Below, piece by piece: positions 16,311 through 23,957 of a stretch of DNA of 64,000 bases. The position numbers and the translations under genes were made by a program. The stretch's first letter is position 1. Each line of letters begins with the position of its first letter. The notes below the pieces were generated by a model. That model was not told the origin of the DNA, made no database searches, and saw nothing but the letters and a program-made list of their open reading frames with translations. The stretch covers positions 1-64,000 of the forward strand of contig NZ_BNBY01000024.1 in assembly GCF_014656195.1 (NCBI RefSeq). The letters are read 5' to 3'. Source of the stretch: Kitasatospora xanthocidica (lineage in GTDB: Bacteria > Actinomycetota > Actinomycetes > Streptomycetales > Streptomycetaceae).

Positions 16311-16349
16311 GCGAGGGCCGTGCACACCGCACGGCCCTCGCCCCTTTTT
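16311..16349 (+). terminator. Strong intrinsic terminator
   Basis: GCGAGGGCCGTG (16311-16322) pairs with CACGGCCCTCGC (16330-16341) around a seven-base loop, followed by CCC and five T residues (16345-16349). It is one of the few classical T-tract terminators in the window and ends the DIP1984/tRNA-like transcript. Confidence 0.85.
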
Positions 16350-16397
16350 CCCGGCGGAGGCGAATCAGGCCGGATGACCCGCAGCCGCGGGTGTGGT

Positions 16398-16431
16398 GAA
16401 GCCCCGCCGGGCAGGTGCCCGGCGGGGCTTC
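16398..16431 (-). terminator. Hairpin, likely terminator for the FMN reductase gene
   Basis: GAAGCCCCGCCGGGC (16398-16412) pairs perfectly with 16417-16431 around a four-base loop (AGGT). It lies about 210 bp past the stop of the minus-strand FMN reductase. The stretch between (16440-16638) is a G-rich run of GTGCGGGTG-like words with no gene seen. Confidence 0.55.
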
Positions 16432-16638
16432 GGACCGCGTGGGGGCGGTGGATTTCGGGGTGCGGGTGCCGCGGGTGCGGATACCGAGGTGGGGGTGCGG
16501 TGTCGGGCCGGGGCAGTGCCGGGGCGTGGCGCAGGGCCGGGCCGGGGCACCGAGGCGGCCCGTCGGACGCCGGTCGATCGGGGCGTGGGCGCCGGTCGAC
16601 CGGGGTGCGGGCGGGTGTCGGGCGATCGGGTGCGGGTG

Positions 16639-17208
16639 TCAGGCGCGGGCGTCGATCTTGCCCTGGAGGGCGGTGAGCAGGTCCTTGAGGATGCCGGCGG
16701 TGGTCTCGTCGGTCAGTTCGCCCTGGTCGTCGAAGCGCTCGTGGGAGCGGAAGGCGACGAGTTCGGGCTTGACGACGACATCGCTGTCGGTCCAGACGAA
16801 GACCTGACGCAGGGCCAGCTGGGCGCGGACGGAACCGAAGTTGGTGGGGGCGGCGCCCATGATCGCGGTGGGCTTGCGGTGCAGCGGCAGGCCCTCGGTC
16901 TTGGTCCAGTCGGTGCTCAGCCAGTCCAGGGCGTTCTTCAGGACGCCGGGGATGGAGTAGTTGAACTCCGGGGTGGCGATGAGCAGTCCGTCGGCCTCGG
17001 CCACCTTGCGGCGCAGCTCCTCGACCACGGCCGGGCGCTTGCCCGGGTGGTCGAGGTCGTAGTCGTACGGCGGGATCTCGCGCAGGCCGTCGTAGATCTC
17101 GATCTCCATGCCGGCCGGGTCGAGCTTGCGGGCGGCGCGCAGCAGCGCGGTGTTGTGCGAGTCGGCGCGCAGCGAACCGGAGATGGCGAAGACCTTGGAC
17201 GCGCTCAT
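16639..17208 (-). CDS. NAD(P)H-dependent FMN reductase
   Basis: A 189-residue flavodoxin-like reductase. The phosphate-binding loop is FAISGSLRADSHNTALLRAA; ATPEFNYSIPGVLKNALDWL is the hallmark of the NADPH-dependent FMN reductase family (P-E-Y/F-N-x-S-x-P). It transfers electrons from NAD(P)H to FMN or quinone-like electrophiles. ATG 17208 is divergent from the pirin gene, with a cluster of GTTCAG elements between. With pirin, an MFS exporter and a TetR gene it probably forms a regulon responding to an electrophile or oxidant (inference). Confidence 0.92.
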   Translation of the reverse strand: MSASKVFAISGSLRADSHNTALLRAARKLDPAGMEIEIYDGLREIPPYDYDLDHPGKRPAVVEELRRKVAEADGLLIATPEFNYSIPGVLKNALDWLSTDWTKTEGLPLHRKPTAIMGAAPTNFGSVRAQLALRQVFVWTDSDVVVKPELVAFRSHERFDDQGELTDETTAGILKDLLTALQGKIDARA

Positions 17209-17310
17209 GACGGTGCTCCTTGCTTGCGGTGCGGGTGTGGGTGCGGGTGGCGGCCTGCCCGGTGCGGGCCCGGTGCCGGGCCGCCGGTCGTTCCGACGCC
17301 GAGAAATCTA

Positions 17311-17377
17311 AACGGTTCAGTTCAATGCGTCAACCAGACAGTTCAGTCTTGACTCTGAACTGAGTCGTGTAGTTCAG
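17311..17377. promoter_or_regulatory. GTTCAG-type operators and promoter between FMN reductase and pirin genes
   Basis: GTTCAG occurs at 17315-17320, 17341-17346 and 17372-17377, and inverted as CTGAAC at 17355-17360. CAGTTCAG (17339-17346), eight bases, CTGAACTG (17355-17362) is a perfect inverted repeat. TTGACT at 17349-17354, inside this dyad, is a good -35 for pirin. Any -10 then falls around 17370-17376, so the pirin ATG at 17386 is close to the transcript start. A related element, AACCGTTCAGTTT, precedes the TetR gene at 19564-19576. Confidence 0.65.
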
Positions 17378-17385
17378 TTTTCGGC

Positions 17386-18279
17386 ATGACGACGACTCAG
17401 CCCGCCGCGGCCCAGGCCGCCCCCGTCCGCTCGACCACCACCGTCATCGACCCCGTGCACACCTTCGAGGGCGCCGGCTTCCCCGTCCGCCGCCCGTTCC
17501 CGGTGGCCGAGCTCCCGATGCTCGACCCGTTCCTGATGGTCGACCAGACCGGTCCGCTGCTGCTCGCCCCCGGCGAGGCCAAGGGCGCCCCCGCCCACCC
17601 GCACCGCGGCTTCGAGGCGGTCTCCTACCTCATCGAGGGCTCGATGGACTGGGCCGACTCGACCGGCCGGCGCGGCACCAGCGTCGCCGGCGAGGTCGAA
17701 TGGCTCACCGCCGGCGCCGGCATCGTCCACTCCAACGAGCCGACCGCCGAACTGCTCGCCCACGGCGGCCGCCAGCACATGCTCCAGATCTGGGTGAACC
17801 TGCCCGCCCGGCTGAAGGACCTCCCCGCCCGCAGCCAGAACCAGGGACCCGACACCATCCCGGTGGTGCACACCGAGGACGGCAGCCGGATCAAGGTGAT
17901 CGCGGGCCGCAGCCACGGCGTGGCCGGACCCTTCGAGACCCACCTGCCGGTCCTGCTCGCGCACGCCGTACTGCCCGCCGGCGGGCAGGCCGAGTTCACC
18001 GTGCCGGTCGGCCACAACGCCGCCGTCTACGTGCTCTCCGGCGCCGCCGAACTGCCCGACGCGCCGCTGGCGGACGGCCAGCTCGCGGTGCTGGCGCACG
18101 ACGGCGAGCGGATCGCCGTCGCCGCGCCGGACGGCCCGGCCGAGGTGCTGGTCCTGGCCGGCGAGCCCATCGGCGAGCCGGTGGCCCGCGGCGGCCCGTT
18201 CGTGATGAACACCGCAGCCGAGCTCCGGCAGGCCCAACTCGACTTCTCGAACGGGAAGTTCGGGCGGATCCCGGAGTGA
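17386..18279 (+). CDS. Pirin family protein
   Basis: A 297-residue bicupin. The N-terminal cupin has the metal-binding signature HPHRGFEAVSYLIEG (His-x-His, Glu) followed by WLTAGAGIVHSNEP; the pirin C-terminal domain ends in GPFVMNTAAELRQAQ. Bacterial pirins bind iron and some show quercetin dioxygenase activity; others are redox sensors. ATG 17386 has no Shine-Dalgarno and the promoter lies immediately upstream, so it is probably leaderless. Its stop overlaps the MFS start by four bases (GTGA). Confidence 0.93.
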   Translation: MTTTQPAAAQAAPVRSTTTVIDPVHTFEGAGFPVRRPFPVAELPMLDPFLMVDQTGPLLLAPGEAKGAPAHPHRGFEAVSYLIEGSMDWADSTGRRGTSVAGEVEWLTAGAGIVHSNEPTAELLAHGGRQHMLQIWVNLPARLKDLPARSQNQGPDTIPVVHTEDGSRIKVIAGRSHGVAGPFETHLPVLLAHAVLPAGGQAEFTVPVGHNAAVYVLSGAAELPDAPLADGQLAVLAHDGERIAVAAPDGPAEVLVLAGEPIGEPVARGGPFVMNTAAELRQAQLDFSNGKFGRIPE

Positions 18280-19529
18280 GCCCGGGAACGCTGGACACGG
18301 CGGCAGGGGCGGGCGCGCCCCCAACGGAACCCTCAACGGGACCCCCGGCGGAGCCGCCGGCGGGGCCCCCGACGGGCAGCACCGGCCGGGGCGTACAGGG
18401 GTCGCTCCGGACCGGCCTGCTGCTCGCGGCGGTCGCCGCCCCGGGGGCGGCCGGACTCTCCAGCCCGAGCCTCGTCCTGCCCGCCATCGCCCGGGAACTG
18501 CACACCGGCCCCGGCTCCGCCGCCTGGCTGATGAGCGGCTACGGGCTCGGCATGATGCTCGGCACCCCGCTGCTCACCGGCACCGCCGGGCGGCGCGGCC
18601 CCCGGGCGCTGCTGCTCGCCTCCACGGGGGCGCTGCTGCTCGGCGTGCTGGTCACACTCGCCGCCGGGACGGCCCTCGGCCCGCTGGTCGCCGGGCGCGC
18701 TCTGCAGGCGGTCGGCGCGGCCGGGTTCAACGTGGCCGCCTTCCAACTGGCCGCGCGCCAACCGGACGGACGCGCCTCCGGGATCGTCGCGATCGGCAGC
18801 GCGGCGGGCGGCACCGCCGGACTGTTCATCGGCGCGGCGGTGGCGGCCGGGCTGGGCTGGCGGGCCTGCCTGGTGCTGCCGGTGCTGACCCTGGCGGTGC
18901 TGCCCGCCGCACTGCGCGGGTGCGCCGGACCGGCCGCGGGCCCGACGGTCGGGACCGTACCGGAGCCGGAGCCGGCGTCTGAGTCGGCGCGGGGTGCGGG
19001 CGCGGGCGTGGTGGCGGCGTGCCGCTCGTTCCTCGGCCTGGACGCCCTGGCGGTGCCGCGCTTCCGGGCCGTCGCGGCGGTGATGCTGGTCCTGGCGACC
19101 GTCAACTTCGGCCTGGTCTACGGCGCACCGCGGCGGGCCGCCGCGCTGACCGGCTGGAGCGCCGTCCAGACCGGCGCCGTCGGCTCGCTCGCCACCCTGA
19201 CCGGCGCGCTGCTCTCCTGGTCGCTGGTACGCGCCGCGCCCCGGCTGGGCCTGCGGCGGACCGCCGGCCTGCTGCTCGGCGTCTCGTTCGCCGCACTCGC
19301 GCTCGCCGCGTTCGGCCCCTGGGCGCCGCTGGTGCTGCTGGGCGCCGGGGCCAGCGCCTGCGTCAACGCGGGCGGCCAGGGCGTCCTGACCGGCGCCGCC
19401 GCCGAGGCCGTGGCGCCGCGGCGACGGCCGGAGGCGATCGGGCTGTTCAACCTGGTGTTCCTGCTCGGTGCGGCGCTCGGCCCGCAGCTGGCGGCGTTCG
19501 GCGGGCGGCTCGCCGGGCTGGGCCCGTAG
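18276..19529 (+). CDS. Major facilitator superfamily transporter
   Basis: A 417-residue membrane transporter with 10-12 helices. The segment GYGLGMMLGTPLLTGTAGRRGPRALLLAS is the helix 2-3 region with the G-R/G motif, and VAGRALQAVGAAGFNVAAFQLAA is motif C-like as in drug/proton antiporters. GTG 18276 overlaps the pirin stop, and the N-terminal 40 residues are a Pro/Gly/Thr-rich extension. Co-expression with pirin and the nearby TetR gene suggests export of the compound sensed by the repressor. The substrate is not known. Confidence 0.87.
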   Translation: MSPGTLDTAAGAGAPPTEPSTGPPAEPPAGPPTGSTGRGVQGSLRTGLLLAAVAAPGAAGLSSPSLVLPAIARELHTGPGSAAWLMSGYGLGMMLGTPLLTGTAGRRGPRALLLASTGALLLGVLVTLAAGTALGPLVAGRALQAVGAAGFNVAAFQLAARQPDGRASGIVAIGSAAGGTAGLFIGAAVAAGLGWRACLVLPVLTLAVLPAALRGCAGPAAGPTVGTVPEPEPASESARGAGAGVVAACRSFLGLDALAVPRFRAVAAVMLVLATVNFGLVYGAPRRAAALTGWSAVQTGAVGSLATLTGALLSWSLVRAAPRLGLRRTAGLLLGVSFAALALAAFGPWAPLVLLGAGASACVNAGGQGVLTGAAAEAVAPRRRPEAIGLFNLVFLLGAALGPQLAAFGGRLAGLGP

Positions 19530-19563
19530 CCGCCGCGCCGGGGTGCCGGGATGGCACCAACCG

Positions 19564-19584
19564 AACCGTTCAGTTTCCTATACT
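19564..19584 (+). promoter_or_regulatory. Promoter/operator of the TetR gene
   Basis: AACCGTTCAGTTT (19564-19576) matches AACGGTTCAGTTC at 17311-17323, and TATACT (19579-19584) is a good -10 directly beside it. A repressor bound here would block its own promoter. This ties the TetR gene to the pirin/FMN reductase promoter region. Confidence 0.6.
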
Positions 19585-19626
19585 GGCCCGTACCGTCTCC
19601 CCCCGAGTACCCGAGGAGAACCCCCG

Positions 19627-20301
19627 ATGGCCGCCGAAAGCCCCCAGCCGACCGACGAGTTCGGCATCCCGATCATCCCGGGGCCGACCGACGCCGCCCA
19701 GCGACGCCGGCAGGCGATCATCGACGCCGCGCTCGCCGAGTTCCTGAAAGAGGGCTACTCCGCCGCCTCGATGGACGCCATCACCGCCCGCTCCGGTGTC
19801 TCCAAGGCGACCATCTACAAGCACTTCGGCAACAAGGAACGGCTCTTCCTCGCGGTGATCGGCGGCATACTGCCCACCACCTACGAGGACCTCAAGCCGT
19901 GGAACTCCACCATCGCCGAGGCCGACGACCTGCGCTCCGCGCTGATCACGCTCACCCTCGACTGGACCCGCATCCTGCTGCGCCCCGACATCATGTCGCT
20001 GCGCCGCCTGGTGATCGGCGAGATCGACCGCTTCCCCCAGCTGGGCCAGCTCTGGTACCGGGTCAGCTACGACATGAACAACGGCCCGCTGATCGAGGCC
20101 TTCGCCGAACTGGACCGCCGCGGCGTGCTCGCCGTGGAGGACCCGGCGCTGGCCGTGCAGCAGCTGGTCGCCTGCACGGTGGGCGTGCCGCAGCTGGTAC
20201 GGACGTTCCGCCCGGAGGCCGAACTGGACGAGGCCGGGATGCGCCGGATGATCAGCTCCGGGGTCGACCTGTTCCTGACGCGGTACGCGCGGGAGCGGTG
20301 A
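19627..20301 (+). CDS. TetR/AcrR-family repressor
   Basis: 224 residues. The helix-turn-helix is DAITARSGVSKATIYKHFGNKERLF (about residues 50-75) after a 30-residue N-terminal arm; the C-terminal half resembles the AefR-like TetR C-domain (WTRILLRPDIMSLRRLVIGE, FPQLGQLWY). ATG 19627 follows AGGAG at 19614-19618. It likely represses itself, the pirin-MFS operon and the FMN reductase through GTTCAG elements. Its 3' end overlaps the convergent permease gene by 50 bp. Confidence 0.92.
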   Translation: MAAESPQPTDEFGIPIIPGPTDAAQRRRQAIIDAALAEFLKEGYSAASMDAITARSGVSKATIYKHFGNKERLFLAVIGGILPTTYEDLKPWNSTIAEADDLRSALITLTLDWTRILLRPDIMSLRRLVIGEIDRFPQLGQLWYRVSYDMNNGPLIEAFAELDRRGVLAVEDPALAVQQLVACTVGVPQLVRTFRPEAELDEAGMRRMISSGVDLFLTRYARER

Positions 20302-21772
20302 CCGCGGCGGCAGTGCCCGCGGCGGCAGTGCCCACTGTGGCAGTGACCGCGGCAACGGCGGGCCCGGCGGCGGTTCCGGCGCCCGGCCCGCGCCGGCGCC
20401 GCTGCCGCACCCCGGCCACCAGCAGCAGCACCGCCGTCCACGCGCCGGTGCAGAGCACCTGGCTGCGGCTGCCCGGGTCCACCAGCATGAACACCAGCAC
20501 CCCGGCCATCGCCGCCAGCGCCAGGCACCCCAGGTACGGGAAGCCCCGCATCGGGGCCGCCCGCCCCGGTCCGCGTTCCTGGCCCGGCCCGCGCTCCTGC
20601 CCGTCCGTGCGCTGCCGGCGGCCGTGCAGCCGCAGGTGGGAAGCGGCGATCAGGATCCAGACCACCAGGATCGCCGTCCCGATCGAGTTCAGCAGGAACG
20701 GGAAGACGGTCCGCGGCCACACCAGGCTGAGCACCACCGACGCGAAGCCGAACGCGGCCGAGGCGAGCACGGCGCGGCCGGTTCCGGCCGCGCCGCCCTG
20801 CCCGCCCCGGCCGCCGCGGGTCAGCAGGCGCGGGGCGTCGCCGCGGGCGGCGAGGGCGTGCAGCATCCGCGAGGAGCCGTAGATGTTGGCGTTCATCGCC
20901 GACAGCAGGGCCACCAGCACGACGGCGTTCATCAGCTGCGCCGCGCCCGGCACCCCGATCCGGCCGATCGCCGCCGCGTACGGGCCGCCGGCGACCGCCG
21001 GGTCGTCCCACGGCACCACGGCGACGATCACCGCCATCGAGCCGATGTAGAACAGCGCCACCCGCCACAGCACCGTGCGCACCGCCCGGCGCACCGCGGC
21101 CACCGGGTCCGCGCACTCGGCGGCGGCGATGGTCACCGTCTCCAGCCCGCCGTACGCGAACACCGCCGCGATGGTGCCCACCGCGACCCCGTGCCAGCCG
21201 TGCGGCAGCAGGCCGCCGTGCGCGGTCAGGTTCTCCGCGGCCGGAGCCCGGCCGGTGAGCACGGCGGCGGCGCCGAGCAGGATGAACGCGCAGATCGCGG
21301 CCGCCTTCACCCCGGCGAACCAGAACTCCAGCTCACCGAAGTGCCGCACCCCCGCCAGGTTCGTCCCGGTGAACAGCGCCATGAACACCGCCACCCACAC
21401 CCAGGCCGGCACCTGCGGCAGCCAGCCCGCCACGATCCGGGACGCCCCGATCGCCTCCGCGGCCACGCTCACCACCAGCAGCGCCCAGTACATCCAGCCG
21501 GCCAGCAGCCCGGCCCACGGCCCCCAGGCGCGGGTGGCGTGCGCGGAGAACGACCCGGAGCCGGGGCGGGCGGCGGACATCTCGCCGAGCATCCGCATGA
21601 CCAGCACCGTGAGCACCCCGGCCACCACGTACGACACCACGATCCCGGGCCCCGCCGCGGCGATCCCGACGCCGGAGCCGACGAACAGCCCGGCTCCGAT
21701 CGCACCGCCCAGCGCGATCATGGCGATGTGGCGCTGTCTCAGTCCACGACCGACCGACCGGTCCTCTGACAT
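20252..21772 (-). CDS. Amino acid permease (APC superfamily, GABA/aromatic type)
   Basis: A 506-residue transporter with about 12 helices. The N-terminal signature is RGLRQRHIAMIALGGAIGAG followed by LFVGSG, as in the AAT family of proton-coupled amino acid permeases; the G-S-G-V-G loop and AVFAYGGLETVTIAAAE are family-typical. ATG 21772 is preceded by GGGGGAG; a start at 21823 would add 17 unlikely residues. The last 45 residues are an Ala/Thr/Gly-rich tail encoded by short imperfect repeats that overlap the TetR 3' end, so the true functional C-terminus may be earlier. Substrate not assignable. Confidence 0.9.
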   Translation of the reverse strand: MSEDRSVGRGLRQRHIAMIALGGAIGAGLFVGSGVGIAAAGPGIVVSYVVAGVLTVLVMRMLGEMSAARPGSGSFSAHATRAWGPWAGLLAGWMYWALLVVSVAAEAIGASRIVAGWLPQVPAWVWVAVFMALFTGTNLAGVRHFGELEFWFAGVKAAAICAFILLGAAAVLTGRAPAAENLTAHGGLLPHGWHGVAVGTIAAVFAYGGLETVTIAAAECADPVAAVRRAVRTVLWRVALFYIGSMAVIVAVVPWDDPAVAGGPYAAAIGRIGVPGAAQLMNAVVLVALLSAMNANIYGSSRMLHALAARGDAPRLLTRGGRGGQGGAAGTGRAVLASAAFGFASVVLSLVWPRTVFPFLLNSIGTAILVVWILIAASHLRLHGRRQRTDGQERGPGQERGPGRAAPMRGFPYLGCLALAAMAGVLVFMLVDPGSRSQVLCTGAWTAVLLLVAGVRQRRRRGPGAGTAAGPAVAAVTATVGTAAAGTAAAVTAPARTASGTGRPRS

Positions 21773-21906
21773 CACGGCTCCCCCCGTTGTGATCCAACCG
21801 GGGGAGATCCTGGCCCCGACCACCCGTCGTGATCAAGTCCTCCGGCCGGTCCGACCGAAGCGTGGACACCCGCCGACCGCTGTCACGCCGTCCACCCGCC
21901 ACCTTG

Positions 21907-21932
21907 TTAGATGCTTAGCTAAAGTGCTAAAT
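21907..21932 (+). promoter_or_regulatory. Operator of the ArsR-type gene
   Basis: An AT-rich patch contains the palindrome TTAGCTAA (21915-21922) flanked by TTAG (21907-21910) and CTAA (21927-21930), a nested dyad about eight bases upstream of the ATG at 21940. No Shine-Dalgarno is seen between. It is a likely autoregulatory ArsR-family site. Confidence 0.55.
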
Positions 21933-21939
21933 AGATGGC

Positions 21940-22272
21940 ATGACAGAAGCCCAGGACGAGGCCGGAGCCTTCCGCGCCCTCGCCGATCCGACCAGGCGCC
22001 AGATCCTCGAAGACCTCCGGGACGGCGAACTCGCGGCCGGTGACATCGCCGCCAGGTTCGCCATCAGCGCGCCCTCCGTCTCCCGGCACCTCGGCGTGCT
22101 CAAGGGAGCCGGACTGATCACCGAGCGGCGGGAGGGCAACCGGATCATCTACGCGCTGGCCGAGGAACGCCTGGCCACCTGCGTCGGCCGCTTCCTCAGC
22201 GCCGTCTGCCCCGAACAGATCGTGCTCCGCCACACCAAATGGCGCCCCGGCCCGCAGAGCGAGGGATCATGA
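21940..22272 (+). CDS. ArsR-family winged-helix regulator
   Basis: 110 residues: FRALADPTRRQILEDLRDGE, then AGDIAARFAISAPSVSRHLG (recognition helix) and LKGAGLITERREGNRIIYAL (wing). No metal-binding Cys pair (ELCVCD type) is present, so this is probably a non-metal ArsR relative of the SdpR/YgaV kind. The single Cys residues near the C-terminus are not in a known motif. It overlaps the DUF2071 gene by four bases and likely regulates that unit from the dyad at 21907-21930. Confidence 0.92.
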   Translation: MTEAQDEAGAFRALADPTRRQILEDLRDGELAAGDIAARFAISAPSVSRHLGVLKGAGLITERREGNRIIYALAEERLATCVGRFLSAVCPEQIVLRHTKWRPGPQSEGS

Positions 22273-23015
22273 GGCAACCGTACCTGTCCACCGTCATCGA
22301 GCGACGGCTCCTGGTGAACTACCGGGTCGCCCCCGACGCCGCGGCCCGCCTGCTCCCCGGCCCGCTGCGCCCGCAACTGGTCCACGGCCACGCGGTCGCG
22401 GGCATCTGCCTGCTGCGCCTGGGAAGCGCCCGGCCCACCTGGGCGCCCGGCTCGTTCGGCCTGCGGAGCGAGAACGCGGCACACCGGATCGCCGTCGAGT
22501 GGGACGGCCCGGACGGCGTCGAGACCGGCGTCTACATCCCGCGGCGCGACACCGCCTCGCGGCTCAACGCCTGGGCGGGCGGCCGCCTCTTCCCCGGCGA
22601 GCACGGCCGGGCCGACTTCCAGGTGGACGAGACCGCCGATCGGCTGCGCGTCGCACTCGCCACCCGCGACGGCGACACCCGGGTGGATGTCACCGTCGAA
22701 CTCTCCGACGAACTGCGGGGCAGCGAACTCTTCGCCGACCTCGCCGAAGCCTCACGGTTCTTCCGGTCCGGGGCCAAGGGCTACTCGGCCACGAGCTCCG
22801 GCCGCCACCTCGACGGCATCGAACTGCGCACCGACGCCTGGCAGATGGAAGCCGGCCGGGTCCGCTCCGCCGCCTCCACCTTCTTCGACGACCCGGACCG
22901 CTTCCCCCCGGGAAGCGCGACCCTGGACAGCGCCCTGGTCATGCGCGGCCTCCCCGCCACCTGGCGGCCACTCCCGGCCCTGACCCCCGGTCAGGCCGCG
23001 CAACCCGCCCACTGA
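22269..23015 (+). CDS. DUF2071 family protein
   Basis: A 248-residue cytoplasmic protein. RRLLVNYRVAPDAAARLLPG and HGHAVAGICLLRLG are the N-terminal signature of DUF2071, whose fold resembles acetoacetate decarboxylase; no catalytic lysine is obvious to me. ATG 22269 overlaps the ArsR stop (ATGA), so the pair is one operon. The function of DUF2071 is not established. Confidence 0.85.
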   Translation: MRQPYLSTVIERRLLVNYRVAPDAAARLLPGPLRPQLVHGHAVAGICLLRLGSARPTWAPGSFGLRSENAAHRIAVEWDGPDGVETGVYIPRRDTASRLNAWAGGRLFPGEHGRADFQVDETADRLRVALATRDGDTRVDVTVELSDELRGSELFADLAEASRFFRSGAKGYSATSSGRHLDGIELRTDAWQMEAGRVRSAASTFFDDPDRFPPGSATLDSALVMRGLPATWRPLPALTPGQAAQPAH

Positions 23016-23081
23016 AGCGCCCGGTCACCCCGCACCACCCCGGGGCAGTCCGCGTCCGGGACGCAGACCGTTCCGCCCGTG

Positions 23082-23762
23082 TCAGAAGAGGTCCGGCAAC
23101 TCCGCCAGGGACGCGACGGACGGCACCTCCGTGGTGGCCGATCCCCGGCAGACCGCGCGCCCCGCGTACCCGAGCCCGATCGCGGCGGCGACCAGGGCCG
23201 GATCGTCGTCGACGAACAGGCACTGCGCCGGTGCGAGCCCCAACGCGGTGCTGGCATGGTGGTACATGCGCGGGTCCGGCTTGTTGCAGCCGAGCACCGC
23301 GGAGATCGCGTACGCCTCGAAGAACCGCGCGATCCCCAGCCCCGCGTGAAGGTCGGGCAGATTGGGCCAGGCATCCGACACCACCGCCATCCGCACGCCC
23401 CGTCGGCCGAGCTCTTCCAGAGTGCCCACGACCTCCGGGTAGGTCTCCAGGAGCGTGGCCGGCGGCACCTCGCGGCGCAGGTCGGCGAGGAGCTCCGAGC
23501 CCGGGTCCACCCCCACCTCACGCAGCATCAGCCGGTGGTAGTCGTCGGGTTCGGGCTCGGGCGAGGAGGCGGCGAGGAATCGGTCGCCTACGGCGACGGC
23601 CGCCGCGAACTGTTCCGACGTGATCGAGGGCACGTGGGCGAGAACGGTCTGCTCGAAGTCCGCCCGCGGGTTCCACCGGCCGCCGATCGGCCGCATCAGC
23701 ACGCCGCCCGAGTCGAAGAGAACAGCACGGAGGTCTTCCTGAGAAGAGGGCTGTGTCGTCAT
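23082..23762 (-). CDS. HAD-family (subfamily IA) hydrolase
   Basis: 226 residues. Motif I is RAVLFDSGGVLM: the nucleophile Asp is present but the usual second Asp of D-x-D is Gly, as in some YihX-like members. Motif II is VVSDAWPN, and motif III/IV is NKPDPRMYHHASTALGL with CLFVDDDPALVAAA. It likely dephosphorylates a small phosphorylated metabolite. ATG 23762 is chosen because the frame upstream of it is not protein-like. It is divergent from the RNA methyltransferase. Confidence 0.88.
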   Translation of the reverse strand: MTTQPSSQEDLRAVLFDSGGVLMRPIGGRWNPRADFEQTVLAHVPSITSEQFAAAVAVGDRFLAASSPEPEPDDYHRLMLREVGVDPGSELLADLRREVPPATLLETYPEVVGTLEELGRRGVRMAVVSDAWPNLPDLHAGLGIARFFEAYAISAVLGCNKPDPRMYHHASTALGLAPAQCLFVDDDPALVAAAIGLGYAGRAVCRGSATTEVPSVASLAELPDLF

Positions 23763-23957
23763 TCGGCTCAGTCTGCTCAACGGACGCCCGCTGGTCTGCC
23801 TTTGATGAGCGATCAGCTGTCCGAGGCGGCCCGCCTCCGCATCGTCACCGCCCACAGGTCGGTCGTGATCTTGTGGGGTGTACTGTCTCGAGAGGTGCCG
23901 ATGCGGACCTCTTCGGGGTGGAGCGCACGGCGGATGGCAGTCGACTTGGGGGGTCAA

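Noticed and set aside
10082-23015. A secondary-metabolite gene cluster around the hydrolases, permease and regulators
   Set aside because: No polyketide, NRPS, terpene or RiPP biosynthetic core gene is present; these are independent small operons.
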